A stretch of 64,000 nt of DNA from an uncultured Lachnospiraceae bacterium (GCA_910584695.1 CAJUBR010000001.1:38467-102466); one strand, 5' to 3'; counted from the stretch's first letter, positions 1-9,142 are shown. Program-made: numbers and translations. The notes: generated by a model not told the origin, from the sequence alone.

Positions 1-766
1 TATATAAACCATAATAAATTGATTGAATGCTCATGCCATCTCCCACATCACGATACAAATCTGTTCCATTCAAAATCTTATAATATGCGGAATTAGAAAA
101 CATCCACCATGCCCCCACCAATGTCCCGATCATATATCCAGCAAATTGAATAAAAACACGTTTGTACTTTAACGCAAATGCTGCAACTACAAAGACTCCA
201 AGCAACACATTATAAATCGTGAAATGCTCCACTAACAATGTATTGATGATTCCCAGCAAAAATAACGGAACAACCAACCATCCACTCTGTTGCTTTCCTT
301 CTTTTCTATCAAAATATGCTGTATACGCAATATAAACCAATGTAAAACATATGCTGGTAACATAATTTGCAAATCCTGACACCCAGCTAATCGTAGAACG
401 GAACAGGGATAACGGTGCCACCATAATTAATAACAGGGCTATATAAGGTGCTATCTGTAATCGTGTTATATAGCGGACCAAACAAACAATCATCACGATT
501 ACCGCACTCATAAAAAGAATTTTCAAAACAATTGACCTTGTTAACCCCATTATAATTAAATATCCCAGATATCTTCCACCATATCCTGCAAAACCATTAC
601 GAAGTCTATTCACTCCAATTTGGCTGCCCCAGCGTAAATCATCATCTGTATATGGAACGAAATAGAAAAAAATACATAATATAAGAAACATAGTGATACA
701 TTTTATAACTTCGTCTATTTTTGTTTGCTGTTCTTTTCTCATCTCTTCATCTATCCTCATTTCCAT
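1..766 (-). CDS. Partial multi-pass membrane protein, 3' end off the window
   Basis: An open frame of about 255 codons runs from the ATG at 764-766 off the left edge, so the C-terminus is missing. After a charged N-terminus it shows repeated hydrophobic segments of 18-22 residues. A soluble-looking loop contains PYTDDD followed by GRYLG, a pattern reminiscent of DUF6056-type or GT-C-like membrane proteins. In-frame ATGs at 758-760 and 748-750 are alternative starts, because the ribosome binding site (agagag) is weak. It lies 86 bp downstream of truA on the same strand. The exact function is unknown; the frame and membrane nature are clear, the family is a guess. Confidence 0.75.
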   Translation of the reverse strand, partial: MEMRIDEEMRKEQQTKIDEVIKCITMFLILCIFFYFVPYTDDDLRWGSQIGVNRLRNGFAGYGGRYLGYLIIMGLTRSIVLKILFMSAVIVMIVCLVRYITRLQIAPYIALLLIMVAPLSLFRSTISWVSGFANYVTSICFTLVYIAYTAYFDRKEGKQQSGWLVVPLFLLGIINTLLVEHFTIYNVLLGVFVVAAFALKYKRVFIQFAGYMIGTLVGAWWMFSNSAYYKILNGTDLYRDVGDGMSIQSIYYGLY

Positions 767-787
767 TATACTCTCTGATATATCATA

Positions 788-835
788 TCAATGCCCATGT
801 GGTGCTTTTTCTATGTATTGATGCTCTTTTTTCAT
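788..835 (-). CDS. Possible 15-residue micro-ORF after truA
   Basis: Immediately after the truA stop there is an AGAGG box about 8 nt before ATG-AAA-AAA, and the frame closes after 15 codons at 788. The peptide is MKKEHQYIEKAPHGH. It could be a leader peptide for the membrane protein that follows, or chance. Only the ribosome binding site and spacing support it. Confidence 0.25.
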   Translation of the reverse strand: MKKEHQYIEKAPHGH

Positions 836-852
836 CCTTAACCTACCTCTTT

Positions 853-1590
853 TTATCGATACTCTATCTCTATCAGTGTCAGTCCACAAGCTGCCGCTTT
901 ATGACCAGCCTTTGTCCGGTCCTTTGCCTCTAATATTTCTTTTATCTGTTCCGGTGGGATCATTCCCATTCCCACTTTCATCAAAGATCCTACAATGATT
1001 CTTACCATATTATATAAAAATCCGTTTCCATTAATCCGGATACGCACCATATTCCCTTCTCTTGTCACTTTTATATAGTATATCGTACGGACCGTATTTT
1101 CCACATCCCCCTTCGGTGTACAAAAACTCTTAAAATCATGCTCTCCCACCAGATAATCTGCTGCCTGCTGCATCTTTCCCTCATCTAAATGATAGTAGAC
1201 AAAATGGGAGTATAACCGTACCATTGGGTCCGGAAACTGTGCATTATAAATCTTGTATTCGTAGGTCTTTCTGGTATCGCAATATCTTGGATGGAAATCC
1301 GGTTCTACCTCCTCTGACTTCTGAATACGTATATCATCTGGTAAAAGATTGTTAATGGCATAACTGATTTTCTCCGGAGGCATTGTTACATTGGCATCAA
1401 ACACTGCAACATTTCCCATGGCATGTACACCGGAATCTGTACGGCTGGCACCGATGACCACAATATCTTCATGGAAAAATCTGCTTAATGTTTTGTTCAA
1501 TATTTCTTCTACCGTGATTCCGTTTTTTTGTATCTGCCAGCCACAGTAATTTGTTCCATCATATGCGACTGTAAGTTTAATCCGTTTCAT
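853..1590 (-). CDS. truA: tRNA pseudouridine(38-40) synthase TruA
   Basis: TruA isomerises uridines 38-40 in tRNA anticodon arms. The catalytic motif SRTDSGVHA, with its conserved Asp, is present, as are the N-terminal AYDGTNYCGWQ strand and the C-terminal GNGFLYNMVR segment. The frame is open from a GTG at 1638 that overlaps the upstream stop codon. The family normally starts at MKRIKLTVAYDG, so I chose the ATG at 1590, which gives 245 residues, the usual size. In many Clostridia truA follows the ECF transporter genes downstream of the ribosomal operon, and that order is seen here. Confidence 0.95.
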   Translation of the reverse strand: MKRIKLTVAYDGTNYCGWQIQKNGITVEEILNKTLSRFFHEDIVVIGASRTDSGVHAMGNVAVFDANVTMPPEKISYAINNLLPDDIRIQKSEEVEPDFHPRYCDTRKTYEYKIYNAQFPDPMVRLYSHFVYYHLDEGKMQQAADYLVGEHDFKSFCTPKGDVENTVRTIYYIKVTREGNMVRIRINGNGFLYNMVRIIVGSLMKVGMGMIPPEQIKEILEAKDRTKAGHKAAACGLTLIEIEYR

Positions 1591-1634
1591 AGCTTGATAT
1601 ATCCCCATTCTTTTCATAACAGCAAAAATTTTAA

Positions 1635-2213
1635 TCACCTTCGATAGTTCTTTATCATATTTTCCATCTCATTATAATCCCGTTCAAACAGTTCATCACT
1701 GATCTGCTGGTACAAATCTGCCTTTGATACCTTCATCAGTATTTTATCCATTACAAAATCCTTGCTTTTCTGCCTGTACTTGGGCATCCGGTTTAACGTC
1801 TGGATATGAGCCAGCTCTGACCGCCACAATATGCTTAATTTTCTCTTCCAGTCCACTCCTGGATTCTCTTTTGCTTCCCTTAACATATAAAAATCCACCC
1901 TGCCCTCTTCTATCTCCACCGTAATAATTCCCCACCAGTCCGGCACATGTTCCTCAACATGCATAGCATGGCTTGTCCCCGCTACTATATAATTATAATC
2001 AAAATACCGGTTGTAATCTCTCACCTGCCGTTTCAAGCGGCTATAATTATCCGCATCGCTTTTTATCTCTATCCCACAGACCGCCAAAGGCATTACCATC
2101 ACCACATCCGCTCTGGAGCGTCCCATCTGTTTTTCTTCAATAATACGGATTTTCCCATACTTTTCCTCCAGAAAATCAAAAAGCGGTTCCCGGATATCCT
2201 TATCGTATAGCAT
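1635..2213 (-). CDS. sce7726 family protein (putative nuclease fold)
   Basis: This 192-residue protein matches what I recall of the sce7726 family. An N-terminal part with RSRADVVMV is followed by GIEIKSDADNYSRL and a conserved region with WWGII. The spacing of an Asp and the E-x-K pair resembles the PD-(D/E)xK nuclease core, so a DNA-cleaving or DNA-binding role is possible but unproven. Its TGA overlaps a possible GTG start for truA, so the two genes are probably cotranscribed. No partner genes of a defence system are beside it. Confidence 0.6.
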   Translation of the reverse strand: MLYDKDIREPLFDFLEEKYGKIRIIEEKQMGRSRADVVMVMPLAVCGIEIKSDADNYSRLKRQVRDYNRYFDYNYIVAGTSHAMHVEEHVPDWWGIITVEIEEGRVDFYMLREAKENPGVDWKRKLSILWRSELAHIQTLNRMPKYRQKSKDFVMDKILMKVSKADLYQQISDELFERDYNEMENMIKNYRR

Positions 2214-2259
2214 ATATTACTTTTCCCTTCACCAATTTATGTTTCTTCATTTGTATATT

Positions 2260-3063
2260 TTAAAATTTCACTGCCAGCACGATCATTCCCGCAAGATAAA
2301 TAATCACAAAAATATAAGCAATGCAATCCCTTCTCTGATACTGCAACGGCTTCATTTTTGTTCTGCCTTCTCCACCATGATAACATCTTGCATCCATTGC
2401 CAGTGCAAGCTCATTGCTCCTTCTTATGGCAGACACAAATAATGGTATCATAATAGGCATTATTTTCTTTAATCGTATAAACAGGTTCCCCTCTTTAAAA
2501 TCAACCCCCCTCGCCGTTTGTGCTTTCATAATTTTATCAAGCTCCTCCACCAGAACCGGAACAAAACGAAGGGCAATTGACATGATCATTGCAAACTCAT
2601 GTACCGGCACCTTTAACTTTTTCATCCAGCCTAACATTTTTTCCAGACCATCCGTTAAAGCATTTGGTGTTGTCGTATAAGTCATCATGCTAGAACCGAT
2701 AATCATAAATACCAGTCTAAGACCCAGATAAACAGCTGAAACAAAACCTGCTTCTGTTATTCGGATAAAGTGCCACTCAAATAAAACCCTCACCCCTTTA
2801 ACTGTAAACAGATTAATGACAACAGTAAACAAAATAATCATTCCCAATGCCTTTAATCCCTTTAAAATAAATTTAAGAGGGATATGAGACAATTTAATGT
2901 ACCCTGTCAGTACCAGAAATGCTATAAAATAAAGAAGGGGATTTCTGGCAAAGAACAATACCGTCACATAAATCAAAGTAAATATGATTTTTACCCGTGG
3001 ATCCAGCCGGTGAATGATGGAATCCGTATTATAAAATTGTCCGATTGTCATATCTCTAACCAT
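2260..3063 (-). CDS. ecfT: Energy-coupling factor transporter transmembrane protein EcfT
   Basis: EcfT is the membrane scaffold of group II ECF vitamin transporters and links the ATPases to exchangeable substrate-binding S components. The protein begins MVRDMTIGQFYNTDS, then IIHRLDPRVKI, a typical EcfT start, followed by several hydrophobic helices. The coupling-helix motif ARGVDF lies in the C-terminal half. The frame is open from a TTG at 3081; I chose the ATG at 3063 (267 residues) because CAGG sits about 8 nt upstream. It lies 92 bp after the fused ATPase gene, so the three ECF functions are encoded by only two genes. No S component is nearby. Confidence 0.92.
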   Translation of the reverse strand: MVRDMTIGQFYNTDSIIHRLDPRVKIIFTLIYVTVLFFARNPLLYFIAFLVLTGYIKLSHIPLKFILKGLKALGMIILFTVVINLFTVKGVRVLFEWHFIRITEAGFVSAVYLGLRLVFMIIGSSMMTYTTTPNALTDGLEKMLGWMKKLKVPVHEFAMIMSIALRFVPVLVEELDKIMKAQTARGVDFKEGNLFIRLKKIMPIMIPLFVSAIRRSNELALAMDARCYHGGEGRTKMKPLQYQRRDCIAYIFVIIYLAGMIVLAVKF

Positions 3064-3155
3064 AACATATACCTGTTCCAATTTGATTTTATTATTCTGT
3101 AATTCAATATTCTATAAGGAATCCCACATTTCCAATATCCGTTTTCTATTCCTTC

Positions 3156-4970
3156 TTATGTATCTTTCAGCTTCAGCAGTTCTCCGTAAATATCAATCTG
3201 CCTGCTCTTGGTAACATCCACGTCCGCCCCCACATTTTTCAAATCATGCAAAAGTGTAATTCCTACCGGTACAGAAAGTCCCATCTCTTCTAATTCCTTG
3301 GTATGTTGAAACACCTCCCATACAGCTCCTTCCATACGCTTCTCACCATTTTCCATGACAACAATCCGGTCTGCATATTCTGCAACCTCCTCCATAGAAT
3401 GAGAAACAATTATAATACTAATCCCCTGTTGTTCCTGTAACTGTTTCAACATATCCAGCAACGCTCTGGCGGAAAATGGATCCAGCCCTGCAGTTGGCTC
3501 ATCTAATACCAGATATTCCGGATGCATTGCCAGAATGCCTGCAATCGCCACCCTCCTTTTCTGCCCTCCTGATAATTGGAATGGGGAATAATCATAAATC
3601 GTATCCGGCAGCCCCACTGTTTTTATCGCCTCATATGCACGTTTTTGTGCCTCCACTTTGGGAATATCCATATTTTCAGGACCAAAGCAAACATCCTTTT
3701 CCACTGTTTCTGCAAATAACTGATATTCCGGATACTGAAATACCAGACCTACTTTCTGCCGTAACTCCTTTATGGAAAAATCTTTATCAGTAATATCCTG
3801 TCCATTAAAATAGACATTTCCTTCGGTTGGCAAATAAAGTCCATTTAAATGCTGCATAAAAGTGGATTTACCGGAACCTGTATGTCCGATAACTGCAACA
3901 AATTCACCCTTTCCTATCCCAAAGTCCACATTATTCAAAGCAATCGTTTCATTTGCAAAGCCCCTATTATATACATAGCTTACATGGTTTAAGAAGATTC
4001 CCTCGGTCAGTTTTCTTTCTTCTATGTTCTCTCCCTGTTCCATCCAATCCGGCTGTGTGTGTTCCCTTTTCGCCATTTTCGATATTCCTTTAGTTCGACT
4101 GTCATATCCCCCATATTTTTGACACACCAGCCCACTTAACGCTTTCCCATCACCAATTCCGATACATTCTTCTTTTGATAAAATATCCTGTCCAATCAGA
4201 AAATACAAATATTGATAAAACATCGGAAGGCATAACCCGCATTCCTCCAGTAAATCCCTTTTGGCAAAAATCTGTTCCGGTGTGCCCTGCCCCATTACCT
4301 TTCCCTCTTTCATCACAAAGACCTTATCTGCGGATAAGGCTTCCTCCATATGATGAGTAATCAGAATAATCGTTATCCCTTTTTCTTCCTTTAAATATTC
4401 TGCCACCTCAATTATCTGCTTTCGTCCCTGAGGATCCAACATTGCCGTAGCCTCGTCAAAAATAATACATTTCGGTTCCATTGCCAGCACTCCCGCAATC
4501 GCTACCCGCTGTTTTTGTCCTCCCGACAAATGATTGGGTGACTGGTTTCGATATGCCTCCATTCCCGTCATCTCTAAAGCATCATTTACCCGGTTCCAGA
4601 TATCACTAGTGGGCACACCCAGATTTTCCGGTCCAAATGCAGCATCCTCTTCCACCAGATTCCCTACAATCTGATTATCCGGATTTTGAAATACCATTCC
4701 TGCTGTCTGACGGATCTGAAGTCTTACCTCCTCATCCACTGTATCCATTCCATCTACAATCACTTCCCCTTCACCAGGCAGTAAAAGTGCATTGATATGT
4801 TTTGCCAACGTGGATTTGCCGGAACCATTCCGCCCTAATATAGCAATAAATTCTCCCGCCTGCACATCTAAGGATACATCCTGTAATGCCTCTATGATTT
4901 CTTCTACGTTGCCTTCTGTATCCCGTCTAAAATATTCAAATGTAAGGTTTTTGATGTCGATCAGTTTCAT
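3156..4970 (-). CDS. Fused energy-coupling factor ATPases (EcfA1-EcfA2 in one chain)
   Basis: One uninterrupted frame of 604 codons encodes two complete ABC ATPases. The first half has GRNGSGKST, LSGGQKQR and a Walker B ending DEATAMLDP, the EcfA1 style. The second has GHTGSGKST, LSGGQKRR and LDEPTAGLDP, the EcfA2 style. An 80-odd residue linker (about 240-320) rich in charged residues joins them. In most Firmicutes these are two separate genes. I see no frame break, so the fusion looks genuine. The gene follows rplQ and its terminator and is followed by ecfT. Confidence 0.93.
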   Translation of the reverse strand: MKLIDIKNLTFEYFRRDTEGNVEEIIEALQDVSLDVQAGEFIAILGRNGSGKSTLAKHINALLLPGEGEVIVDGMDTVDEEVRLQIRQTAGMVFQNPDNQIVGNLVEEDAAFGPENLGVPTSDIWNRVNDALEMTGMEAYRNQSPNHLSGGQKQRVAIAGVLAMEPKCIIFDEATAMLDPQGRKQIIEVAEYLKEEKGITIILITHHMEEALSADKVFVMKEGKVMGQGTPEQIFAKRDLLEECGLCLPMFYQYLYFLIGQDILSKEECIGIGDGKALSGLVCQKYGGYDSRTKGISKMAKREHTQPDWMEQGENIEERKLTEGIFLNHVSYVYNRGFANETIALNNVDFGIGKGEFVAVIGHTGSGKSTFMQHLNGLYLPTEGNVYFNGQDITDKDFSIKELRQKVGLVFQYPEYQLFAETVEKDVCFGPENMDIPKVEAQKRAYEAIKTVGLPDTIYDYSPFQLSGGQKRRVAIAGILAMHPEYLVLDEPTAGLDPFSARALLDMLKQLQEQQGISIIIVSHSMEEVAEYADRIVVMENGEKRMEGAVWEVFQHTKELEEMGLSVPVGITLLHDLKNVGADVDVTKSRQIDIYGELLKLKDT

Positions 4971-4992
4971 CTATACAGTCCTCATGTCATTT

Positions 4993-5022
4993 TATAAATT
5001 GTACCATTTCATTTATTGTCAA
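4993..5022 (-). promoter_or_regulatory. Promoter for the ECF/truA group
   Basis: On the minus strand TTGACA (5017-5022) is followed after 18 bp by TTTATA (4993-4998), just upstream of the fused ATPase gene and downstream of the ribosomal-operon terminator. Only the -35 box is a full consensus match. Confidence 0.55.
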
Positions 5023-5049
5023 AATCCTGTCTCTTTTCAAATTCGTCTT

Positions 5050-5086
5050 GTTCTAAAACAAATAAGGGACTGTAATACAGTCCCCT
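5050..5086 (-). terminator. Intrinsic terminator after rplQ
   Basis: A perfect stem, GGGACTGTA paired with TACAGTCCC (5065-5083), is followed on the minus strand by TTATTTGTTTT. It lies between rplQ and the ECF genes and would end the ribosomal superoperon. Confidence 0.85.
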
Positions 5087-5109
5087 ATTAAATAACCTCA
5101 CATTATGTC

Positions 5110-5646
5110 TTATACTAACTCAATGATAACTTCCATAGCTGCATCGCCTTTACGCGGTCCAATCTTAATGATTCTTGTATAACCACCGTTACGACCTGCA
5201 TACTTAGGACCATACTCGTCAAATAACTTTTCTGTTAAATCAACTTTCTTGGTTCCTCTCTTCTTACCTGCTGCCTCAGTTGGAACTTCAACAACTGGAT
5301 AAAGAACCTTTAACATTTGTCTTCTTGCATGCAACTTAGATGGCTGGTCTTTCTTTACCGTCTTCTCTACTTCGTCATAAACAGTAACCTTCTTACCGTC
5401 TACCACGTCCTTGATTCTCTTGCCATCTTTATCCTTCTTTGCAACTTTAGCAGTTACAGTAACCTCATCATAGTTATCTTTTTCTTTTACTGCCATCGTA
5501 ATTAAGTTCTCTGCAATTTTACGGATTTCTTTTGCTCTTGCCTCTGTCGTCTTAATCTTTCCGTTATATAATAACTGTGTAACCTGGTTACGAAGTAATG
5601 CTTTTCTGGCTGCCTGTTTCTTTCCAAGCTTTCTATACATTGCCAT
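5110..5646 (-). CDS. rplQ: 50S ribosomal protein L17 (enlarged form)
   Basis: L17 sits near the peptide exit tunnel of the large subunit. The N-terminus MAMYRKLGKKQAARKALLRN and the C-terminus with NGGYTRIIKIGPRKGDAAM are typical. At 178 residues it exceeds the usual 115-130. The extra residues form a Lys/Asp-rich insert (about 60-95) and another around 120-140, as is known in Lachnospiraceae. It is the last gene of the superoperon, after rpoA. Confidence 0.97.
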   Translation of the reverse strand: MAMYRKLGKKQAARKALLRNQVTQLLYNGKIKTTEARAKEIRKIAENLITMAVKEKDNYDEVTVTAKVAKKDKDGKRIKDVVDGKKVTVYDEVEKTVKKDQPSKLHARRQMLKVLYPVVEVPTEAAGKKRGTKKVDLTEKLFDEYGPKYAGRNGGYTRIIKIGPRKGDAAMEVIIELV

Positions 5647-5701
5647 GATGTATGTCCTCCTTCACTTTGCTTACTATTATTCGGCTTAAGTGTTTCTTAT
5701 T

Positions 5702-6658
5702 TTATTCTTCTCCATTATTTAAGGATAAGCCTAGTTCTTTTAACTTATTAAGGACTTCCTCTAATGATTTGCGTCCCAGATTTCGAACTTTCATCATATC
5801 CTCTGGAGTTTTGCTTGTTAATTCCTCTACTGTGTTAATACCTGCTCTCTTTAAGCAGTTAAATGAACGAACTGACAATTCCAATTCATCAATGTTCATC
5901 TCCAGCACTTTCTCTTTCTCATTGTCTTCTTTCTCTACCATAATCTCTGCAGCTTTTGCATTTTCTGATAAATCAATGAATAGACTTAAGTGCTCACTTA
6001 ATACCTTTGCCGCTAAGCTTACTGCCTCATCCGGTGCCAATGTACCATTCGTATATACATCTAACGTAAGCTTGTCGTAATCGGTAATCTGACCAACACG
6101 TGTGTTCTCTACCGTAAGGTTCACACGTTCTACCGGTGTATAGATGGAATCTACCGCAATCACATCAATTGAAGTATCTTCCTTCTTATTCTTATCAGAA
6201 CCTACATAACCTCTTCCTTTGGTAATCGTAAGTTCCATATCAAATCTTGCTTCTGAACCACTTAACGTCGCAATTACCAGATCCGGATTCAAAATTTCAA
6301 TCTCACTATCTACATGAATATCTGCTGCAGTCACTACACCTTCGCCAACATACTCAATATATGCCTGTTTGGGTTCATTTGATGTGCTGTTATTCTTTAT
6401 CGCTAACTCCTTGATGTTCATGATAATCTCAGTCACATCTTCTTTTACACCTGGTATAGAACTAAACTCATGTAAAACGCCTTTAATTTTCACATAGCTT
6501 ACGGCGGAACCTGGTAAGGATGATAACATAATTCTTCTTAAAGAGTTACCAAGTGTTGTACCATAGCCTCTCTCTAAAGGTTCTACTACAAATTTACCGT
6601 ATCTGTTGTCTTCTGAAATCTCTGCGATTTCAATTCTTGGTTTTTCGAATTCAAACAC
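5702..6658 (-). CDS. rpoA: RNA polymerase alpha subunit
   Basis: The 318-residue protein has the assembly domain (GTTLGNSLRRIMLSSLPG near residue 35) and the C-terminal DNA/activator-binding domain ending in RNLGRKSLEEVLNKL. Length and order (rpsD-rpoA-rplQ) are canonical. A long stem-loop lies in the 190-bp gap before it. Confidence 0.98.
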   Translation of the reverse strand: MFEFEKPRIEIAEISEDNRYGKFVVEPLERGYGTTLGNSLRRIMLSSLPGSAVSYVKIKGVLHEFSSIPGVKEDVTEIIMNIKELAIKNNSTSNEPKQAYIEYVGEGVVTAADIHVDSEIEILNPDLVIATLSGSEARFDMELTITKGRGYVGSDKNKKEDTSIDVIAVDSIYTPVERVNLTVENTRVGQITDYDKLTLDVYTNGTLAPDEAVSLAAKVLSEHLSLFIDLSENAKAAEIMVEKEDNEKEKVLEMNIDELELSVRSFNCLKRAGINTVEELTSKTPEDMMKVRNLGRKSLEEVLNKLKELGLSLNNGEE

Positions 6659-6765
6659 GCTAGGAACCTCCTTCTAGGTTTTGTAATTCTTCATAAAGCT
6701 GTTGCAAAACTGCAGGCCCGATTCCGCTAAAGCTCCATCCTGCCCGGGCTAACCGCCCTATACAT

Positions 6766-6819
6766 AATTTCCAAAACAGATTACCTGCAGGCAAGCCTGT
6801 GTAATCTATTTTGAAAATT
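6766..6819 (-). other. Long stem-loop between rpsD and rpoA
   Basis: Arms of 19 nt (6766-6784 and 6801-6819) pair with only two or three mismatches around a GC-rich 16-nt loop. There is no T-tract after it on the minus strand, so a terminator is unlikely. An mRNA processing or r-protein binding site is possible. Confidence 0.6.
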
Positions 6820-6848
6820 ATTTGCAGTTCTAAATAGTTAACGAAGGA

Positions 6849-7442
6849 TTACTTAGAATATAACTCGACGATAAGTGTCTCATTTACAGGAACATCAATC
6901 TGCTCTCTTAAAGGTAATTCAGTAACCGTACCACAGAGGTTTTCCTGATCTGCCTCTAACCAGGCTGGAACTAATCTTCCACCTGTAACTTCTATAATAT
7001 CTTTATATCTCTGAGAAGATTTACTCTTTTCTCTAATCTCAATCTTATCTCCGGCTTTTACTCTGTAAGAAGGAATATTCACACACTTACCATTTACTAA
7101 AACATGCTTATGATCAACAATCTGTCTTGCTTCCTTACGAGTTCTTGCTAAACCCAAACGGAAAACAACATTGTCTAATCTCAACTCAAGTAGAATCATT
7201 AAGTTTGGACCGGTTAACCCTTTCATCCTCTCTGCTGTTGCATAAAGATTACGGAAAGGTTTCTCTAATACACCATAAATGAATTTTGCTTTCTGCTTCT
7301 CCCGAAGCTGTAAACCGTACTCACTCATTTTCCTGTTGGATCTAACTAACTGTCTGTTTGATTTTTTATCAATTCCGAGATACATTGGCTCCATACCTAA
7401 AGATCTGCATCTCTTAAGAACTGGGGTTCTATCTATTGCCAT
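6849..7442 (-). CDS. rpsD: 30S ribosomal protein S4
   Basis: S4 nucleates 30S assembly by binding the 5' domain of 16S rRNA. The 197-residue protein has the S4 RNA-binding domain with LRLDNVVFRLGLARTRKEAR and ends VNETLIVELYSK. The N-terminus lacks the four-cysteine zinc motif, so this is the C-minus type. It sits between rpsK and rpoA as in other Firmicutes. Confidence 0.98.
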   Translation of the reverse strand: MAIDRTPVLKRCRSLGMEPMYLGIDKKSNRQLVRSNRKMSEYGLQLREKQKAKFIYGVLEKPFRNLYATAERMKGLTGPNLMILLELRLDNVVFRLGLARTRKEARQIVDHKHVLVNGKCVNIPSYRVKAGDKIEIREKSKSSQRYKDIIEVTGGRLVPAWLEADQENLCGTVTELPLREQIDVPVNETLIVELYSK

Positions 7443-7458
7443 CTAATTGTACCTCCTA

Positions 7459-7851
7459 TTACACTCTTCTACGTTTTGGTGGACGACAACCATTATGTGG
7501 AACTGGTGTTACGTCACGAATACTAAGTACTTCAAGACCTGCTGCCTGAAGTGCACGAATTGCTGCTTCACGACCGGAACCTGGTCCCTTTACCATAACG
7601 TCAACTTTCTTCAAACCGTGAATAAGAGCTGCCTTTGTTGCAGTCTCTGCTGCCATCTGTGCTGCATAAGGAGTAGACTTCTTAGAGCCTTTAAATCCTA
7701 ATTCTCCAGCACTTGCCCATGAAAGTGCATTACCTTCGTTATCGGTTAATGTAACAATTGTATTATTAAAAGATGACTGAATATGAGCCTGTCCGTGTTC
7801 CACGTTCTTTTTTACACGCTTTTTCGTCACTTTTTTTGTAACTTTAGCCAT
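7459..7851 (-). CDS. rpsK: 30S ribosomal protein S11
   Basis: This is a platform protein of the small subunit. The 130 residues include HIQSSFNNTIVTLTD and end with VTPVPHNGCRPPKRRRV, diagnostic of S11. It lies 42 bp after rpsM and 16 bp before rpsD. Confidence 0.98.
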   Translation of the reverse strand: MAKVTKKVTKKRVKKNVEHGQAHIQSSFNNTIVTLTDNEGNALSWASAGELGFKGSKKSTPYAAQMAAETATKAALIHGLKKVDVMVKGPGSGREAAIRALQAAGLEVLSIRDVTPVPHNGCRPPKRRRV

Positions 7852-7893
7852 TAAACTTAACCTCCTGTTAAATATAAATGAATCTTAATCTAA

Positions 7894-8262
7894 TTATTTC
7901 TTCTTATTTGCTACGGTTCTCTTAGGACCTTTACGGGTTCTGGCATTTGTCTTCGTCTTCTGACCACGAACCGGTAATCCCTTTCTATGACGGATTCCAC
8001 GATAGCATCCAATTTCCTGTAAACGCTTAATATTTAAAGCGATCTCTCTACGTAAATCACCTTCTACCACCTGCGTCTCATTGATCACTTCACTGATTCT
8101 CTTAACTTCCTCATCAGTCAGATCACGAACACGGGTATCAGGATTAACATTTGCTTCTTTAAGGATACGCTGAGATGAAGGAAGTCCGATACCATAAATA
8201 TAAGTAAGTCCGATCTCAATACGTTTTTCTCTTGGTAAATCTACACCTGAAATACGAGCCAT
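7894..8262 (-). CDS. rpsM: 30S ribosomal protein S13
   Basis: S13 is a head protein that contacts the large subunit and P-site tRNA. MARISGVDLPREKRIEIGLT and the basic tail TKTNARTRKGPKRTVANKKK are diagnostic; 122 residues is normal. It is separated from rpmJ by an unusually long 283-bp gap. Confidence 0.98.
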   Translation of the reverse strand: MARISGVDLPREKRIEIGLTYIYGIGLPSSQRILKEANVNPDTRVRDLTDEEVKRISEVINETQVVEGDLRREIALNIKRLQEIGCYRGIRHRKGLPVRGQKTKTNARTRKGPKRTVANKKK

Positions 8263-8545
8263 TGTGACTGTGCACCTCCATAAATTAATACTTTTTTCTA
8301 AAATGTTGGGAATATCAAAACCATAACGTATCCGTATGTATTCCTACAAACGGGTGAAATGCATACGTCTGCCTTCTGATGTTCCATTCTATTGTTATGT
8401 TGCATAGGCTAATGACAACCTATACTACAGCCGCTTTCTAAATCATCTTCCATATTAATAATGATAATATAGAAGGAACTTCACACTGGGAATACAGTGC
8501 TACTTTGGTTGACAAACTTCTCAAGGACAAAAGATGGGCTATCAT
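8263..8545 (-). other. 283-bp gap between rpmJ and rpsM, no gene seen
   Basis: No plausible frame with a ribosome binding site is visible apart from the rpsM site itself. A short stem (GCACTG with CAGTGT around 8480-8505) and AT-rich segments are present. It could carry an internal leader for rpsM, but I see no decisive signal. Confidence 0.4.
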
Positions 8546-8659
8546 CTAACCTTGTCTCTGTTTGTGTTTCGGGTTCTCACAGATTACCCGGATACTACCT
8601 TTTCTTTTAATGACTTTGCACTTATCGCAAATTGGTTTTACGGATGCTCTAACCTTCAT
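8546..8659 (-). CDS. rpmJ: 50S ribosomal protein L36
   Basis: A 37-codon gene beginning MKVRASVKPICDKCKVIKRK and ending NPKHKQRQG, the zinc-binding form (CDKC plus later C and H). AGGAGAG precedes the ATG at 8657-8659. The position between infA and rpsM is canonical. Confidence 0.97.
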   Translation of the reverse strand: MKVRASVKPICDKCKVIKRKGSIRVICENPKHKQRQG

Positions 8660-8923
8660 TAAAATCTCTCCTTTCAAAACGGTCTCGACCAGGCTCGAAA
8701 ACACCTACTGTGTATAGCTTCCTACTAAGCTCACGCTGTTCGCTCAGTATCCACCCATCGCCAAGTCTAAGCGTATACGAGAAAATAACGTTCTGCTTCG
8801 TTCACTGAACCCGCCTCGCTAACTTTCTCTGTAAAAAGTCCGCTACGAATAATTATTCTAACATTTATATTTGTCTATTGCAAGTAAATTTTTCTTAATT
8901 TTGTAAGTTTTTTTTACAAAATT
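8660..8923 (-). repeat. infA-rpmJ gap with diverged intergenic repeat
   Basis: No gene is seen in this 264-bp gap. The stretch 8711-8754 (core ctactaagctcac and ttcgct..agtatc) resembles 15264-15313 in the rpsH-rplF gap, so it is probably a diverged member of the same intergenic repeat family. The infA-proximal end is AT-rich. Confidence 0.5.
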
Positions 8924-9142
8924 TTACTTTTCTCTCCATTTAATTCTTCCTTTGGTCAGATCATATGGAGATAATTCCAATGTAACCTTATCACCCGGTA
9001 ATATCTTAATATAATTCATTCTCAATTTTCCACTGATATGAGCCAGTACTTCATGACCATTCTCTAATTCTACCTTGAACATAGCATTTGGTAACTTTTC
9101 AATTACCGTTCCTTCAATTTCAATTACATCCGCTTTCGACAT
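8924..9142 (-). CDS. infA: Translation initiation factor IF-1
   Basis: The 72-residue OB-fold protein begins MSKADVIEIEGTVIEKLPNA and ends DLTKGRIKWREK, matching IF-1. It follows map directly; the KOW-domain gene often found between map and infA in Clostridia is absent. Confidence 0.97.
   Translation of the reverse strand: MSKADVIEIEGTVIEKLPNAMFKVELENGHEVLAHISGKLRMNYIKILPGDKVTLELSPYDLTKGRIKWREK

Noticed and set aside
8263..8545. Possible alpha-operon S4 leader before rpsM
   Set aside because: Some short stems are present but I could not recognise the known S4 pseudoknot pattern.
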